A DNA stretch of 64,000 nt, from NCBI GenBank assembly GCA_039545295.1, contig BCIK01000008.1:698487-762486 (forward strand). Direction: 5' to 3'. This document shows, piece after piece, positions 1 to 16,017 of this stretch. The notes under the pieces are model-generated. The model was not told the DNA's origin. It ran no database searches and worked only from the letters and a program-made list of their open reading frames with translations. Each line of letters opens with the position of its first letter. Position 1 is the first letter of the stretch. The translations under genes and the position numbers were made by a program. This DNA is from Udeniomyces pyricola. Its lineage: Eukaryota > Basidiomycota > Tremellomycetes > Cystofilobasidiales > Mrakiaceae.

Positions 1-198
1 AGCAATGAGGTTGTCCAACGTTGCTGTTATGGAGCTGCTGCCTCCTCTTCCTCCTCCTCCTCCCCCTCCCTTGGGCGTCGTAGTGGTGTTGGTGGAAGGA
101 ACCTTCTTGGACCGTTTGGAAGAAGACGTGGAAGAAGAAGGAGAAGAATCGCCGCCGAGGGCTTCTAGTTTGGTGAGTTCAGAGAGGATGTTGTTCAT
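1..198 (-). CDS. N-terminal part of an unidentified protein, cut by the left edge
   Basis: An open frame on the minus strand starts with an ATG at 198 and runs off the window. It encodes about 66 residues. They begin MNNILSELTKLEALGGD, continue through a Ser- and Lys-rich stretch, a run of threonines and a run of glycines, and end in a segment reading SITATLDNLIA. The short amphipathic segments around a low-complexity linker look like a real N-terminus, but I do not recognise the family. The frame is also open upstream of this ATG, so an earlier start or upstream exon cannot be excluded. The opposite strand has an open frame over the same bases that reads as Pro- and Glu-rich filler, and I treat it as a shadow. 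Confidence 0.45.
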   Translation of the reverse strand, partial: MNNILSELTKLEALGGDSSPSSSTSSSKRSKKVPSTNTTTTPKGGGGGGGRGGSSSITATLDNLIA

Positions 199-1064
199 GG
201 CTGGCTGGATGAGAAGATGGGAGGAAGTGGTAAAGGTCAACGTCCTGGACAGTGTGGTTTGGATGGGGCGAGTTCTTGGTTCATCTATGATAAATGAACG
301 CCTGCGGACTACGCCAGACAGCCGCGCCAGGCAGAGAGAGATCGGCGCTCGGCGCAGGCGTGTTATCCATCGTTCCCATTCTGCAACCACGTCCAACAAC
401 ACATACATCTGACTCAACGCCATTGCCGTGTACTACTAACATCGCTACAATCAACATACGAGGGAAACATCGGAATGATTATATAGTGTGCAGCCAGTTT
501 GTGTGTGTGCGCGTGAGACGAAAAGGAAAGAAGGAGTTATTAAAAAGAAAAAAAAAGAAGAAAACGATAGCCGTATGTGTTAGGGAAAGGGAGAGTGCAA
601 TGCAGCGGACGAGTCAAAAGAAAAAGAAAACAAGAAAGGAAAAGGAAAAGGAGGAGGGGCTAGTGAAGTGAAACACTGAAACAATTAAGAGTGAAAAGCA
701 ATGAAACATATCGTGGGGGGGGGGGGGGGGGGGGTAAGACGAGAGGGAGAGGAGTGATGGGAGGCGTACGGATGCAATTTCGTTTGTGTAGCGTCGGCAG
801 ACAGTCCAGGGAGAACAGAATATAGAAAGGAACGTAGAAGGTGACAAAGCCAAAAAGAAGAGTGAAAACGCGCAGAAAATAATACAGCGGAGTGATAGGT
901 CGGCGACCAAAGAAGGAAGGGGCAAATGTCCAGAAACCGTGAGGAAAGCGACACGATGAAATTTCAACGCGAGTCAGACGATAAAGTGTCATGCAAGGTA
1001 AAAAGGATTGGAGTCCGAGGAGAAATAGTCCAAGCAGGAAGAAAAACAAACAAGCAAAGATGCG
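199..1064. other. Gene-free stretch between the left-edge gene and the RhoGEF
   Basis: This stretch holds the upstream region of the left-edge gene and the 3' side of the RhoGEF gene, which ends at 1065. Its only notable content is a run of about 20 G at 715-734 and A-rich sequence at 540-660. I see no supported coding exon in it. Confidence 0.6.
715..734. repeat. Poly-G run of about 20 bases
   Basis: Uninterrupted G homopolymer in intergenic DNA. Its exact length is uncertain in most sequencing methods. Confidence 0.8.
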
Positions 1065-4000
1065 CTATTGCAGATCTGTCGAGCTCGACATGGGCGTCAA
1101 ATGAAGCGACCGATGAAAGAATCGGACACTCTTCCTCCTCTTGGGCTTCATCATCAACGGCCCTCCGCCACCCTCGCCACCTCCTCCGCTACTGGTGCTG
1201 GCCTGGCCATCTTCACTCCCACCGACCGAGCCGCCAGAGCTAGCAGCCGAATGGAATGAAGCCGACATGTTGTTCACGTCTGCATCTTCGCAGCTGCCAC
1301 TCCCGATCGACGAAGAGGAGCGCGAGTGGAGAGTCCGTTCGTCCGTCATAGACGACGCAGACGAAGATGGTAGGGAGTCAGTCGCGTTAGATCTCGACAG
1401 AGGCGCCGTCGCGAGTGGGAACGTGTCAATGGTGAGACCAAGAGGAGACATGACTTCAGGAACCTCAAAGGGTGAAAGTGGAGTAACTGGCGGAAGGCTG
1501 GCCGGGGTTTGGACAAGAGAGACACGAGAGGCGTTGGCATGGGCCACCAAATCAGAATTAAGCGAAGGAATATGAGTCGTCGACTTGTTCCTGCGACGTG
1601 AGAGGGAAGAAAGCGACCGCTTAAGGAGTCCAGGTCGGGAAGGAGAAGATGTGTTGACACCCGAACCGGAGGCTTTCGCTTCGGCGCGATGGGGCGGACA
1701 TATAATGCTAGAGGTGAGGCTATGAAGGGTCGTGGTCGAAGCTGATGCCGAGGTAGGGGCGGAGGAGTGGGAACGAGACGTCGGGGAGGTGGGGAATGGG
1801 TAACCTTGGTGCGAGTGGGATACACTCGAAACGACAGGCGACATTTCGTCGGGGTGCGACGTGTAGGGTCGATTGATGAGGTTTTGCGTCTGGATCGAAG
1901 CTACGAGTCGGGAGTCCGTCGCCACATCGCTTTGGCTCGAGTTCTGACGCGAGCGAGCCGTCGAGGAAGACCAATTCTCGACGAACGAAGATGTCCGCCG
2001 GATCGAGTTTTTCATGTTTTGGAAGGACGACGAAGTCGAACGTGAAGAGCCGTCCGTTTTCTTGAGTGGGACCATCATTAGAGGCTCCTCCGACATGAGC
2101 GGGTGAGGGAACGTCATTTCGATGGGCGAGCTAGCTTGGGAGGAGTAAGCCGAGCTCGAGGCGGCGGGTGGGGGCGGAGGCAAGAAATCACGCGTCGAAC
2201 TGCACGACTCGGAGCGTTTCGAACTCTTAGCTTTGACTGCACGCGCGCGCTTTGAGGTGAAATGGAGGCCATCGTCCGAAGCGTGCGAGTCAAACGGCGA
2301 GGGAATGCCGTCTTCGAATTGCCAGTTTGACGGCAGGACTGAGGATCGGCGGAAGAAGCTCTCTCGTTTCGAACCGTTATCCGACTTGGTACGGACAACG
2401 GCAGGATTGACGGCTGACGCGGTGGGAAGCTCCGTCACGACATCTTCCTGACCTGAAATAGTTCGCGACCGGAGTTCGACAAAGCTACTTCGTCTGCCAA
2501 GCGAACCCTCGCGCGAGCCCATCTTACGACGTACGGTCGATACGGCGTTGCCGAGCGAGTGGTTCGACGCCTTGCTTGGCGAGGCTTCAAAGCGAAATTT
2601 GCGATCCAGCTGGGCAAGGTTTCGGGCCGTCGAGCACGATTCGGAGAAGACGTCGGCCAGGGAACGCTCAACCGCCTCGCGATAGGTAGCCGAGCTGCGT
2701 CGGAACAAAAGCTGAGGGTTCGGTGCGGTGGGCAGTGTCAGAGAGGAGGCGAGGGCAGGAGCCACCAAGGGCATGGGTGAGGAAGAAGGCATCTTTTTGA
2801 TGGGTAGAGGGTAGGATTGGTGTAGCGTGTCAGGTGTAGCGTTGGCCGAGGACAAAGATTCGAGGGCAGGCTCCTCCTCCTCGAATACGGCCGAACTCGC
2901 GGGGGGCTCGTTGGGCGACTCGCCGTCTCCTGGCATTGATAGCCGCTTGTGAACAGGAGATGGAGGTGAGATGGGCGGGGTAGAGCCAGTGTAAGAGGAC
3001 ATGCGACGGCCGATCTGGCGAGGGGGAAAGATCTCGGGTGCAGAAGTCGGCGGCTTAGTCTTCCAGGTCGTTTCGGCATTGCGGGCAGCGCGAAGGGCAT
3101 CGAGCCAGATAAGCTTTTCACGACGGCACGAGGTAGCCAGTTCAAAGCTGAAGCCGGATCCGTTGAGTCGAATGGATTCAGGAAGAAAGACTGGAGTGGA
3201 GCATGTCAAGGCAACACTGTGAGCATGCGTTCTCGAACTAGTAGAGATAGTCATTTCGACCGCGATAGAAGGGCAAGTTGTTCTTACCCTCGGACGCACT
3301 GCCACCTTCCATGATGACCATCGACTTGAGCGGGGTGAAGAACGTGGCTTGATAGACCTTGCCCTTCTTGACTTTGCAGAGAATGAGATAGCCAGCGTAG
3401 AGGAAAGAGGCTAGGTATCGGACCTTAACAGGCGGGATGAGAGGTGCGTAGGTCGCATGTTGGTAAATGACTTCTAGACAGCCGGCAAGGTGACATTCGC
3501 CGAGGGACCGAATGATGGACGGAGTCAGAATCTAAGGATTCAACAGACACCTGGCATCAGTACGTGCGGTTCAATCGAAGAAAAAAAAACCACAAGAACA
3601 GCTCTGCGTTGTACTGACTGTGTGCAACTCCATCCTCTGCAGAATGAGCTTCGTGCGATGCGTCGATGCCTTTCGTCGGGTTGCCTCGTCGACGCCCTCA
3701 GCGGCAACTCTCATGACACCGAGAGCACTTTCGAGGTCTTCGCCCACTTCCACCTCGCCTGCCTTCTTGATGTAATCAGCCTGACTGCCAAGCAAGCTGG
3801 CGAGCACGAGCGGGTATCGACAGATGCGTTGGATGGGCTTGATGAGCAGGTCCCTGAGCATGAGTCGGGAAGGGCCGTCTCGGATATGAGGACCGTCTCT
3901 AACAGTGAGGTCACCCGAAGAGACAGCGCGGGCGAGATCTGCTCCGGAACGAGAGGTCCAGTTGAACTCGGGTGTTTGAGAAGACTTAAGCAAGGTAGCA

Positions 4001-6325
4001 AGTGAGGGACGCTCTCGCGCGGCGGCAAGAGAGCTGCATCGACGTTCATAAGCCAACCATTCTGGCGAGAATTCGACGTTCCGGATGACAGCGAGAGCTT
4101 CGTCGTGACCGGCGCAATATTCTTGGTACACCGCAAACTCATCCGCCTATAAGAGGACGCAGAATGCGAGTGACGTCCAGAGAAGGAGGTGGAGGTAAAC
4201 GTCAGCCGTGTATAAAAAAATTCAGCGCGGCGGCTAAGTATAGACCCTCCCAGTTTGCTTGCATGCACTGACCTCCTGGACAAATTCTGCGGCAATCCGT
4301 CGCGTTACCCAAACGATAGTCTCTTCGTCAAGGTCTTGGGGCCCGTTGCAGACGCCTTCGTCTTGGAGAATGAACACGAGAGAATTGGTGAACCGTTTAT
4401 GAAGCATGAGAAGATCGAGAGTGTTGCGCGCGATGAGGGCTCGCCGGGCGGGAGTGAAAGACGGAAGAAGGTAAAGATGATGCAAATAAACCTGAGTGGG
4501 TGTGATTTTTACATAAAATGAAAAGAAGCGAAGATTCCGCATGTTCAGCCGCTGGAACGTGTTGTATCCGATACAGTCACATCATCCTGTCAAGATCGTC
4601 GCAACTCACGTGAACAAGCGTAACAAGGTCTTCAGTGTAAGCAACCTCTCCTTGGACGAGCTCCCAGACCTTGAAAGACTGCTTGTGAGCCTGAGCGTTC
4701 CCTTCTGCCGCCCGTCCTTTGCCTTTGACGTCGTTTAGATCAACATTCTCCACCATCCGACTCAGCTCTCCCAACGATGTGAGCGACGGATTTTCGCCCA
4801 CATAGGCCCGCTCGAAGATCGTCTCTTCCCTGACCTCGTCACGCACGGCTTGAATGCCATCTGTTCCTCCGTAAGGTGCCACATCCGCCTCTCCGTCCGG
4901 AATCCCCGAGCCCGCAGTCTGCAAGGAGGCTTCCTCGTCATGGTGACCAAGACTTAACGGCGACGTCGGTGTGCGAGGTGGGAACTCTCCTTGAACGAGG
5001 GCTACCGAATCGAGGCTTTCAATGGTTGAGAGTTCGCCTTGATGTTTGGACAGGATTTTCTTGCCTGCACCGCGTCGAGGGAGGGAAGACGAGTGCCGAC
5101 GGGTGAGAGGATGGTCGCCTTCGTCTTCTCTGTCAGAGAGAGGCGTCGAGAACGGGGAGGAGAGAGAGCTGGGCGTATAGGATCCGGTTGATGGGAAACT
5201 GCTGCTTGCGTTGGTCTCGTAAGACGCCGCTGTCGACGAGCACGAGCACGAAGAGGAGGAGGCGTCGGAAAAGGAGGTCGAAGTCGAGGCGGTTGTCTGG
5301 GGCTTAGTCATAGTCGGCGCTGAAGAAGACCTACCAAGGTTGGAGTTGGCGTTGAGCGCAAGGACGATGGGGAACGACGGGCGGGGCGAGGTCGGCGTCG
5401 GAGATGATTCAGTAGATGAGCCAGACGCCACAGGCGGTTGGACGGAATCCGGTGTAGACGAGGAGCTCGAGGCTTGAGGGTCAACGGTGAGTACTGGTGC
5501 TCGTCCGCTCGACAACTCCGACAGCGACGATTTAACAAAGGCCTCGGCAACATCGTCCTCGTCCATCCTCCCGAGTGGACTCTCCGACCGCGACGCAAAG
5601 AACGTCGAGGCAAGGGCAGGCGAGGAGGCTGAAGAAGGTAAGCCTCGATACGAACTCCTGGGCGAGATGGAGGGCGAGGACGAGGCAGAAATGGAGGAAG
5701 CAAAGCTACCGCCGCTGCTGCTACTGCTCTGCCCCGTGCTGGACATGGTCGCAGTCGAGGCGGCGCTGTGGCGATGATGAAGGAGCGACGAGGTCGAGGT
5801 CGAGGCTGGAAGAGAAAGGCGTGCCCGCTTGGTGCCGAGCGAAGGCCGTTTCGAGTGTCGGTTCACGACGAACGAAGAGAGTGGGATGGCCGTCGCCGTC
5901 GACGACGTAGAGAGGTCACTTGGCGAGAGGGAGAGTGTGGAAGAATGCGCATGGTTTGAGGTCGAGAGCGTCTGGTAAGTGCCGAGCGGCGAACGTGGGG
6001 AGGAGGGCGACGACGACATGGACATCGCAGACGACGATCGCGGGGCCCCAGAGCCGATCATGGTCGAAAGCGAGAGGAGCGTTGCCGAGGATGAGCACGA
6101 CGTCAGGGTCGAAGCTGCCGTCGAGTGGACGGTGGTGGTCGAGCTCGATGCATGCGAGCACGAGTACGAGGTGGAGCCCGTCGTTGACGGAGAGGAGGGA
6201 AAGGCAGGGGAGCCAGACGCGTCGGGTCCGTCGGAAGAAGGGCAAAGGGAGGTGGAGCCAGAAGGGGGGCTCGTCGTCCCTGCGAGTGGCAGGCCGAGGG
6301 TGGGAGGTTCACGGGCGAGCAGCAT
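1065..6325 (-). CDS. Rho-type GTPase guanine-nucleotide exchange factor (DH-PH protein)
   Basis: Five exons: 6325-4610, 4491-4273, 4146-3619, 3531-3288 and 3190-1065, giving about 1610 residues. All junctions keep frame. The long open frame upstream begins with TTG, so I take the ATG at 6325. Residues 1-550 are Ser/Thr-rich low complexity. The DH domain starts near residue 552 (KVWELVQGEVAYTEDL) and carries the conserved helix LLIKPIQRICRYPLVL at about 745-760. Exon 4 and the start of exon 5 read as a PH domain, ending in the helix WLDALRAARNA. The C-terminal roughly 650 residues are again Ser-rich. DH domains of this type load GTP onto Rho or Cdc42 GTPases, with the PH domain helping membrane binding. 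From that I infer a role in polarity or cytokinesis. The DH domain has an extra segment of about 45 residues before the LLIKP helix. The exact GTPase target cannot be read from the sequence. Confidence 0.9.
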
Positions 6326-8943
6326 GGCTGGTCGTGAGGATTCCGAGAGAGCAAGTTTGACTAATCGAGTAAGGTAGTCCAGAGAAGTCGTCCGGGCGTT
6401 GATGACAAAAGGGGAAAGGAGGAAAGGCGAGCGCCGAAGAGGAGAAAGGGAAGGTTTCGAGGCGTAGCAGCAGGCAGACGAGGCCAAGGGCAGAGAGGGT
6501 TGAGGACGCCAAGTTCAAGGGAAGGGGAAAGATGAAACGCAAGATTGTGTTGACTAGCGTCGAGTGTAGCAATGTCAAGGTAAGGTTGATGATTGAGCAA
6601 ACAGGTTTGCATCAAGAGGACGCAATGAATGGCAAACGGAACCCCAGCGAGAGGAAAGGGAATCCAAGAGTAGGAAGGGAACGACCGCACTCACACACAC
6701 AAGGTCCAGGACTTGACGCTCACGAGTGAAGGCTAGCACTCGCGCGCTATCTCTTCTTTTTGTGTACTTTTTTTTTTTTTGGTTTGTTCTGTTGCGGAGC
6801 AGAAGTGAGAGAGGTCGAAATGGATACTCTGATGAGCTAGTAGGGCAAGAGGGACTGAGAAAAGGTCGAGGGGAAGCAGGGAGCGAGAGGGTGAGAAGCA
6901 GCAGGGTGGGCGAGGCGGTCAGTGAGGCGGAGGCGAATGACCATGACCCCTCCCTCCCCCCCGCCTCACTCAGCCTCAAAAGAGACCGTTGTGTTTTCTC
7001 CTCTTTGCTCTCACGGAGATGATTGACGATCGATGATGTCGTTTAATAATCGATAATCCCAAATCCCCCATCTCCTTCCGATCCGACCATGAAGTCGTCA
7101 TTCGGCTGCGTGCAGATCATACATATATCATGCCTGCATGCACTCCTTGTCGCCATCTGCTTGGATGTCCACACCCCTATATCTCTACGGCCATCCGGAA
7201 TATATAAGCACCCATACAGGCGGATCAATCAATCCATCATCTGTCCAAATCAGCGACGAGCTGCCAGCAAGTTGCCGAGCGTCTGCGCGCCTTTAATCGA
7301 ATATGCAATTGCTTCCCTCTTCCTCTCCCCCTTGATCAACCCATCTCCGCCTGCGCGCTGGATTCTCTCCCTCCACATGCAATAATCTCTTGCCGAGCAC
7401 TGGACACATGTGGTTGGGCCTCGAAGCTCGAAGTTCGCCGAGCGCGACGGCGATAATGCGTCACGCATTTTACAATGAAACTCATCCGATTTTTTTTTGC
7501 GCTGTCCACCTCGATGATCATGAACGAAGTCACCTGCACGCTGCCTGAATCTTCTCACTTCTGCTTATGACCAGATACGCTCAGTCTCACTAATTATACT
7601 CGGTGTTTGATTTCCTCTCTACGAAGCAGGACCACGATTGGTTCAAACGAAAACATGTCGGGTCCATCTTCTTAACAACTTGGCGATCCTGGTCTCTTTC
7701 GGTTTGCTCCGCACCACGTCATGAGCCGCCCGCGCGCCGAACCTGCCGAGCACGCCGTGACGCGCCAGACGTCTTTCGTAATATCGACGCGCCAAGCAGC
7801 TACTATCAGCTGCGCGCCGCCTTTAACGTACAATGCTGCTTGATTAACGTGGCTGATATCACGTCTTATCCTGTTCGATTAGGAGATGGACCAATAGGGC
7901 ATGTGATGACCATAGGTTTACAGCTATGGTTTATGCGCTGCGCTGCTCCTATATTCATTCCAATCCTGACGCAGCAACGAAGAGCCTGATGTAGATGTCG
8001 TGATGACGTCAATGTATGTACGTGTCGATGCGCGCGCATCAGGGCAAACTCGGATTTTGCTCGCCTCTTGAAGGACATGTCTCACACTGATCACGTACGC
8101 CCTCATCACGCTCATGAATATATATATATACATATAGCATGTTCTTTCTTTTTCGTCAAGCCATATTGTACAAAGGTTGATCGATGATCATGCAGATGGT
8201 TTATGCTGGAGTAGCGTTCATCGATCAACTACTGTGAGAGAACTTCTACTCGTCGTACGTCGGGCCGGATAAGGACAGAAAACGTCTTGGAAACGTCAAA
8301 CAGTCACATGATCTGACCAAGCCGGCGGCCACCTGCAGGCCAAGCTTCGGTCGTCAAATGAAATGAGAGACTATACTGTATAACATACAAGCTCCACAAG
8401 CTACGGCTGTGTGTTATGTATCATGATGAGAACCTTATGTAGTCATGTTATCGTGAGGTGTATACGTTTTATAACGACCGAGTTGATAGAACTGCGCCAG
8501 CATGGCGCAGGCAGATGAGAGCACTTAACGTACTTAAAACTGGGATCATTGTCTTGGACGTCTTGGCTTCGCGAACTTTCTCGCTGTCCTAATTCATAGT
8601 CTGTCCGTGTCGTATACATCATACGTCGTATTGGATTCCCTGACGTGCAACTTTCCAATCTAACGCATGCATGATACGATGTAGGTTCCGGTCAAATCGT
8701 CGCGGATCCGGGGTCGCACGAATCTTAATCACGAGAAGTGTTTGGTCAGCTTGACAAATAAATAAAACATGCTTCAATGCTTTCCGGTTCGACGCGATGA
8801 ACGGTGGTAGCGGTAATGTCTTGTTTGACGTAACACATGTTTGCAGAACTGAGACGAACATTGAAGTTCTTGTTCGTTCTCTAGCCCTGATGCATCCGGC
8901 CTTTCTTCCACCAGATTCAATATGATGACTGCAGCTTTCAGCC
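6326..8943. other. 2.6 kb gene-free region
   Basis: This is the longest stretch without a supported gene. It lies upstream of the RhoGEF start and downstream of the STIMATE-family stop, so both ends probably carry untranslated sequence. I found no exon with protein-like composition bounded by splice signals on either strand. It contains a T run near 6768-6780 and an AT repeat around 8118-8137. A long 5' leader of the RhoGEF, with its own introns, is possible. Confidence 0.5.
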
Positions 8944-10799
8944 TCAACGACTCATACGACCTCTGATCCCCTTCGTCTTGATAGTCGACTCTTCACTCCC
9001 GATCTGGCTCTCTTCATCCCTCATCATCAACGACCTCGTCTCCTCCCCTTCGAGATTCAATCCCGAATTGCTCCGGTTCCTCAACAATCCAGGCTGACCC
9101 CCCTCGGCACCACCGTGCACACTGGCGTCCGTCCCAGAACTAATCGAGAAAGAGTTGACTTCATCGGCACGCGGAGAGTGGGACGACGACAGGCGACGGT
9201 GAGGATTGGGTTGACGTGGAGACAAAGGAGGTGGGTTCGGATCAGAGGATGGAAGAGCAGCGTAAGACGGCGAGGAAGGCGGGTCGTCCGAGTCAGTCGA
9301 AGTGGAAGAGGTATGACCATGTTTGGGCGTCTTGTGCTTGAGGACAGAGTCAAGAGCGAGAAATTGGAAGACGTTCATGGCTTGAGAGAATAAATCCAGA
9401 GAATGGATCAGTATAGTTTCTCGGGAGCATGCGGTTATAACGAGGTGTGTACTCAGGGGTGCATACCGAGGGGGAAGATAGCCTGCACGAACAAGACCAA
9501 AAAGGAAACATGTTAGTATCAAGCATGCTTCCTCTCAACAACTGAACAGGAGCCGATCTGAACTTACCATGACAAAGACGACCTGGCCTTTTGGTCCAAG
9601 CCTACACAATCAGAGCCACACACACGAGAGACGCGAATCCAATCAGATCAAACCGACTAACTGACCCAAGGAGACGGCGACAGTCAGGAAGGAGAGATGA
9701 CCAAACTCACCAGCTCAAGACAAATGCACCGGCATCGAAGATGACGGGGAGGAGCTCAAAGATGAGGATAACTACACCCTTCATCGCCAACAACGCTGAG
9801 ACGTAGACAGCCGTCTGCTTGGCCCACCAATCCCAACGAAGGCTCGAGTCACCCTCTTCCCGGTACACACCAGAGTTCCACCCCTTGAAGCCAGCTTTGT
9901 CGACCAGGAGATAGCGGGATAAGCGGAGGATGAACATGATGATGAGCACGCCGAGCGTGGTATCGATGAGGACATTAAGAAAGTAAAGCGAGCAGGGATT
10001 GGGCCCTGATGGGATCGGCAGGGATGGTGGGGTGCTCGGTGCGTTAGGGAAGGTTGAGATGAGGATATTGGATGTGTGGACGATGGCTTGTCCAATGAAT
10101 TGTTCTGTTACGTTACGTGACAAGCGACAGACGAATGAAGATCAGCAAAGAGTCAGATGTAAGTCCGGATGGGGAGACAACCTTGGCCTGTCTTTTGTTA
10201 GCTGTAGGTATCGTGAAGGGAATATGAGTCATTATCCAAGGGTTGTTTCCAAAGCCTCACTTGAAGTGTCTGCCATCCTGAAGAGTCAACGCCCCGGACC
10301 GCAGCAAAACTCGTCAGCAGGCTTTATCACACAGAAACAGCGGCCAGGGTCCGAGTGCCGGTGAGCGGAGAAGCGGAGTGCACCACAGACCATATCTTCC
10401 ACGGTCGTTTGGGATGCTCTATACTACGTTTGAACAGCAGTGTCGCAATGACAAGGAAACCCATGACGCCTAGGTGTGGTGAGTGAGATGACCAGTCAGC
10501 TCGATAGACACGCGTCGGGCATGAGACTGAACTAGAGAGGGCAAGGCTACCTTGCACAACGAGACCGACGGGACCCCTAGCAGACGTCGTAGAGCGAACA
10601 ATGATTGAGCGGTGATTTTCGAACGTCAGATGGTCGGTTGGTTGATGACGGTGGGGAATGGCCAGCATCTAGCCTGGTGGTAGACTTACAGTAGGCTACA
10701 GTGGGCCTCGTCCGTTGGTGGATTGAGCGTGGCATCAAGCAGGGAAGTTGGGATCGCGAGTGATGCGTTGGACAAAGTAGGGGACGGATATAGGTCCAT
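8944..10799 (-). CDS. STIMATE/YPL162C-family vacuolar or ER membrane protein
   Basis: Eight exons: 10799-10690, 10576-10551, 10469-10391, 10277-10261, 10104-9711, 9601-9568, 9482-9467 and 9380-8944, giving 370 residues. Every junction is in frame. The product matches the family features I know from human STIMATE (TMEM110) and yeast YPL162C. These are an early Cys followed by LLGPVGLVVQG, a hydrophobic segment ending LLFKR, the motif RPWKIW with a following DTSKQ and GQA, then PCSLYFLN, and a last membrane segment ending in MNVFQFLALD. About five membrane spans are visible. The last 130 residues form a polar, Ser-rich tail. Animal STIMATE acts at ER-plasma membrane contacts and the yeast protein is vacuolar, so location here is inferred. 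Four exons are only 26, 17, 34 and 16 nt. The gene shares a 305-base upstream region with SEC18. Confidence 0.9.
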
Positions 10800-11104
10800 G
10801 GGACTGTGAAACCTTCGTTGGGCAAGTTGGATATGGATTGCGTATGAATATAGCAAATGGGCTGGTTGGTGATGGTTGGTACGTTAGCCGGCGCGTTCGC
10901 GTAGCAGGTTGATGTTATAGATGGGCGAGCGACCTCGTACAGATGAAGCGTGGCGTCAGCGGCCCCCCGTCTTGCAGCGCGTAGCTTGTTTGGCTGAGCC
11001 AGGGCAGAGGTCATGGCCATGATCGACGAGCGTGGGTGGGTGTTTCCGTTTCCCACCTCATCCTCACCTCACCCTCTCGCCCTGACATCCACTTACCATT
11101 CACT
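10800..11104. promoter_or_regulatory. Divergent promoter region, STIMATE-family gene / SEC18
   Basis: 305 bases lie between two start codons pointing away from each other, so this must hold both 5' leaders and promoters. No canonical TATA box is obvious. Boundaries are simply the two ATGs. Confidence 0.5.
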
Positions 11105-15101
<3,997 letters not shown>

Positions 15102-16017
15102 GACTGGGACGGGGAGGGTCTTTAAAGGGGGGGGGGAGAGGGAGAGTGTGAACTGGTGGGGAGGGAAGGGTGGCGTGATATTGCATCGGCGACGGTCGGC
15201 TCGGGGTAAGGATAGGAAAGAAACGGGAAGGATCAAGGACTTTTTTGTATATATATATATAATGATTTTGAACGGATAGGAAAGAGCTATTGGAATCCCC
15301 TCTCTGTGGACGCAGTAGACCAACACTAATGACGAAGAGAAAAAGTTCAATCAGCCAGGGCTCAGCAGATGATCGAACCGATCAAAACGAAAGATCAGCT
15401 GAGGATATATAGTTGGTGATGATTAGGTTGGTTCTCAATCGCTTAGGATCATGATATCTTCCAATCTACAATTAAGAACTGAAAAAAAGAGAGGGGGAGG
15501 GGGAAGGGGAATGGCACCGGGTGGGAAGGCTGTGGAAGATGTCATTGCGATTGCAAGAAGAACGAAGAAACAGAAAAACGACAGCAAAAGAAGGAAGGGA
15601 AGGAGAAGTCAAGAAAACAAAAGGACTTGTTCTTATTTATTTATTTGTTGATAATCTACCAGAGGATTAGATACTCTCTCGTTCGGTTTCGACGTTGGTC
15701 CCCCCNNNNNNNNNNNNNNNNNNNNNNNNNNNNNNNNNNNNNNNNNNNNNNNNNNNNNNNNNNNNNNNNNNNNNNNNNNNNNNNNNNNNNNNNNNNNNNN
15801 NNNNNNNNNNNNNNNNNNNNNNNNNNNNNNNNNNNTTGATCTCTCTAAGAAATCCCACACACGTAAAAAAAATCTCCCTTTAATCCCTTGCTCTTTCTCC
15901 TTCCTGCTTTAACCACCCCCCCCCCCCCTTCTTCCATCCAGCAAATGACCACAACCACAACCCCCCCCCCTTCTTGTACCTCCTCTCATTCTTTCCTTCA
16001 CTCTTCCGTGTTTCTCT
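15102..16017. other. Convergent 3' flanks of SEC18 and SLC1, with assembly gap
   Basis: Two genes end towards each other here. The stretch is G/A-rich on the SEC18 side and C/T-rich on the SLC1 side, with C runs at 15917-15928 and 15961-15970. The 130 N at 15706-15835 hide unknown sequence. No coding exon is visible in the readable part. Confidence 0.6.
15706..15835. other. Assembly gap (130 N)
   Basis: A block of N following a C run. The true length and content are unknown. Confidence 0.99.

Noticed and set aside
6326..6487. Upstream extension of the RhoGEF open frame
   Set aside because: The extension begins at a TTG codon and contains no ATG before 6325.
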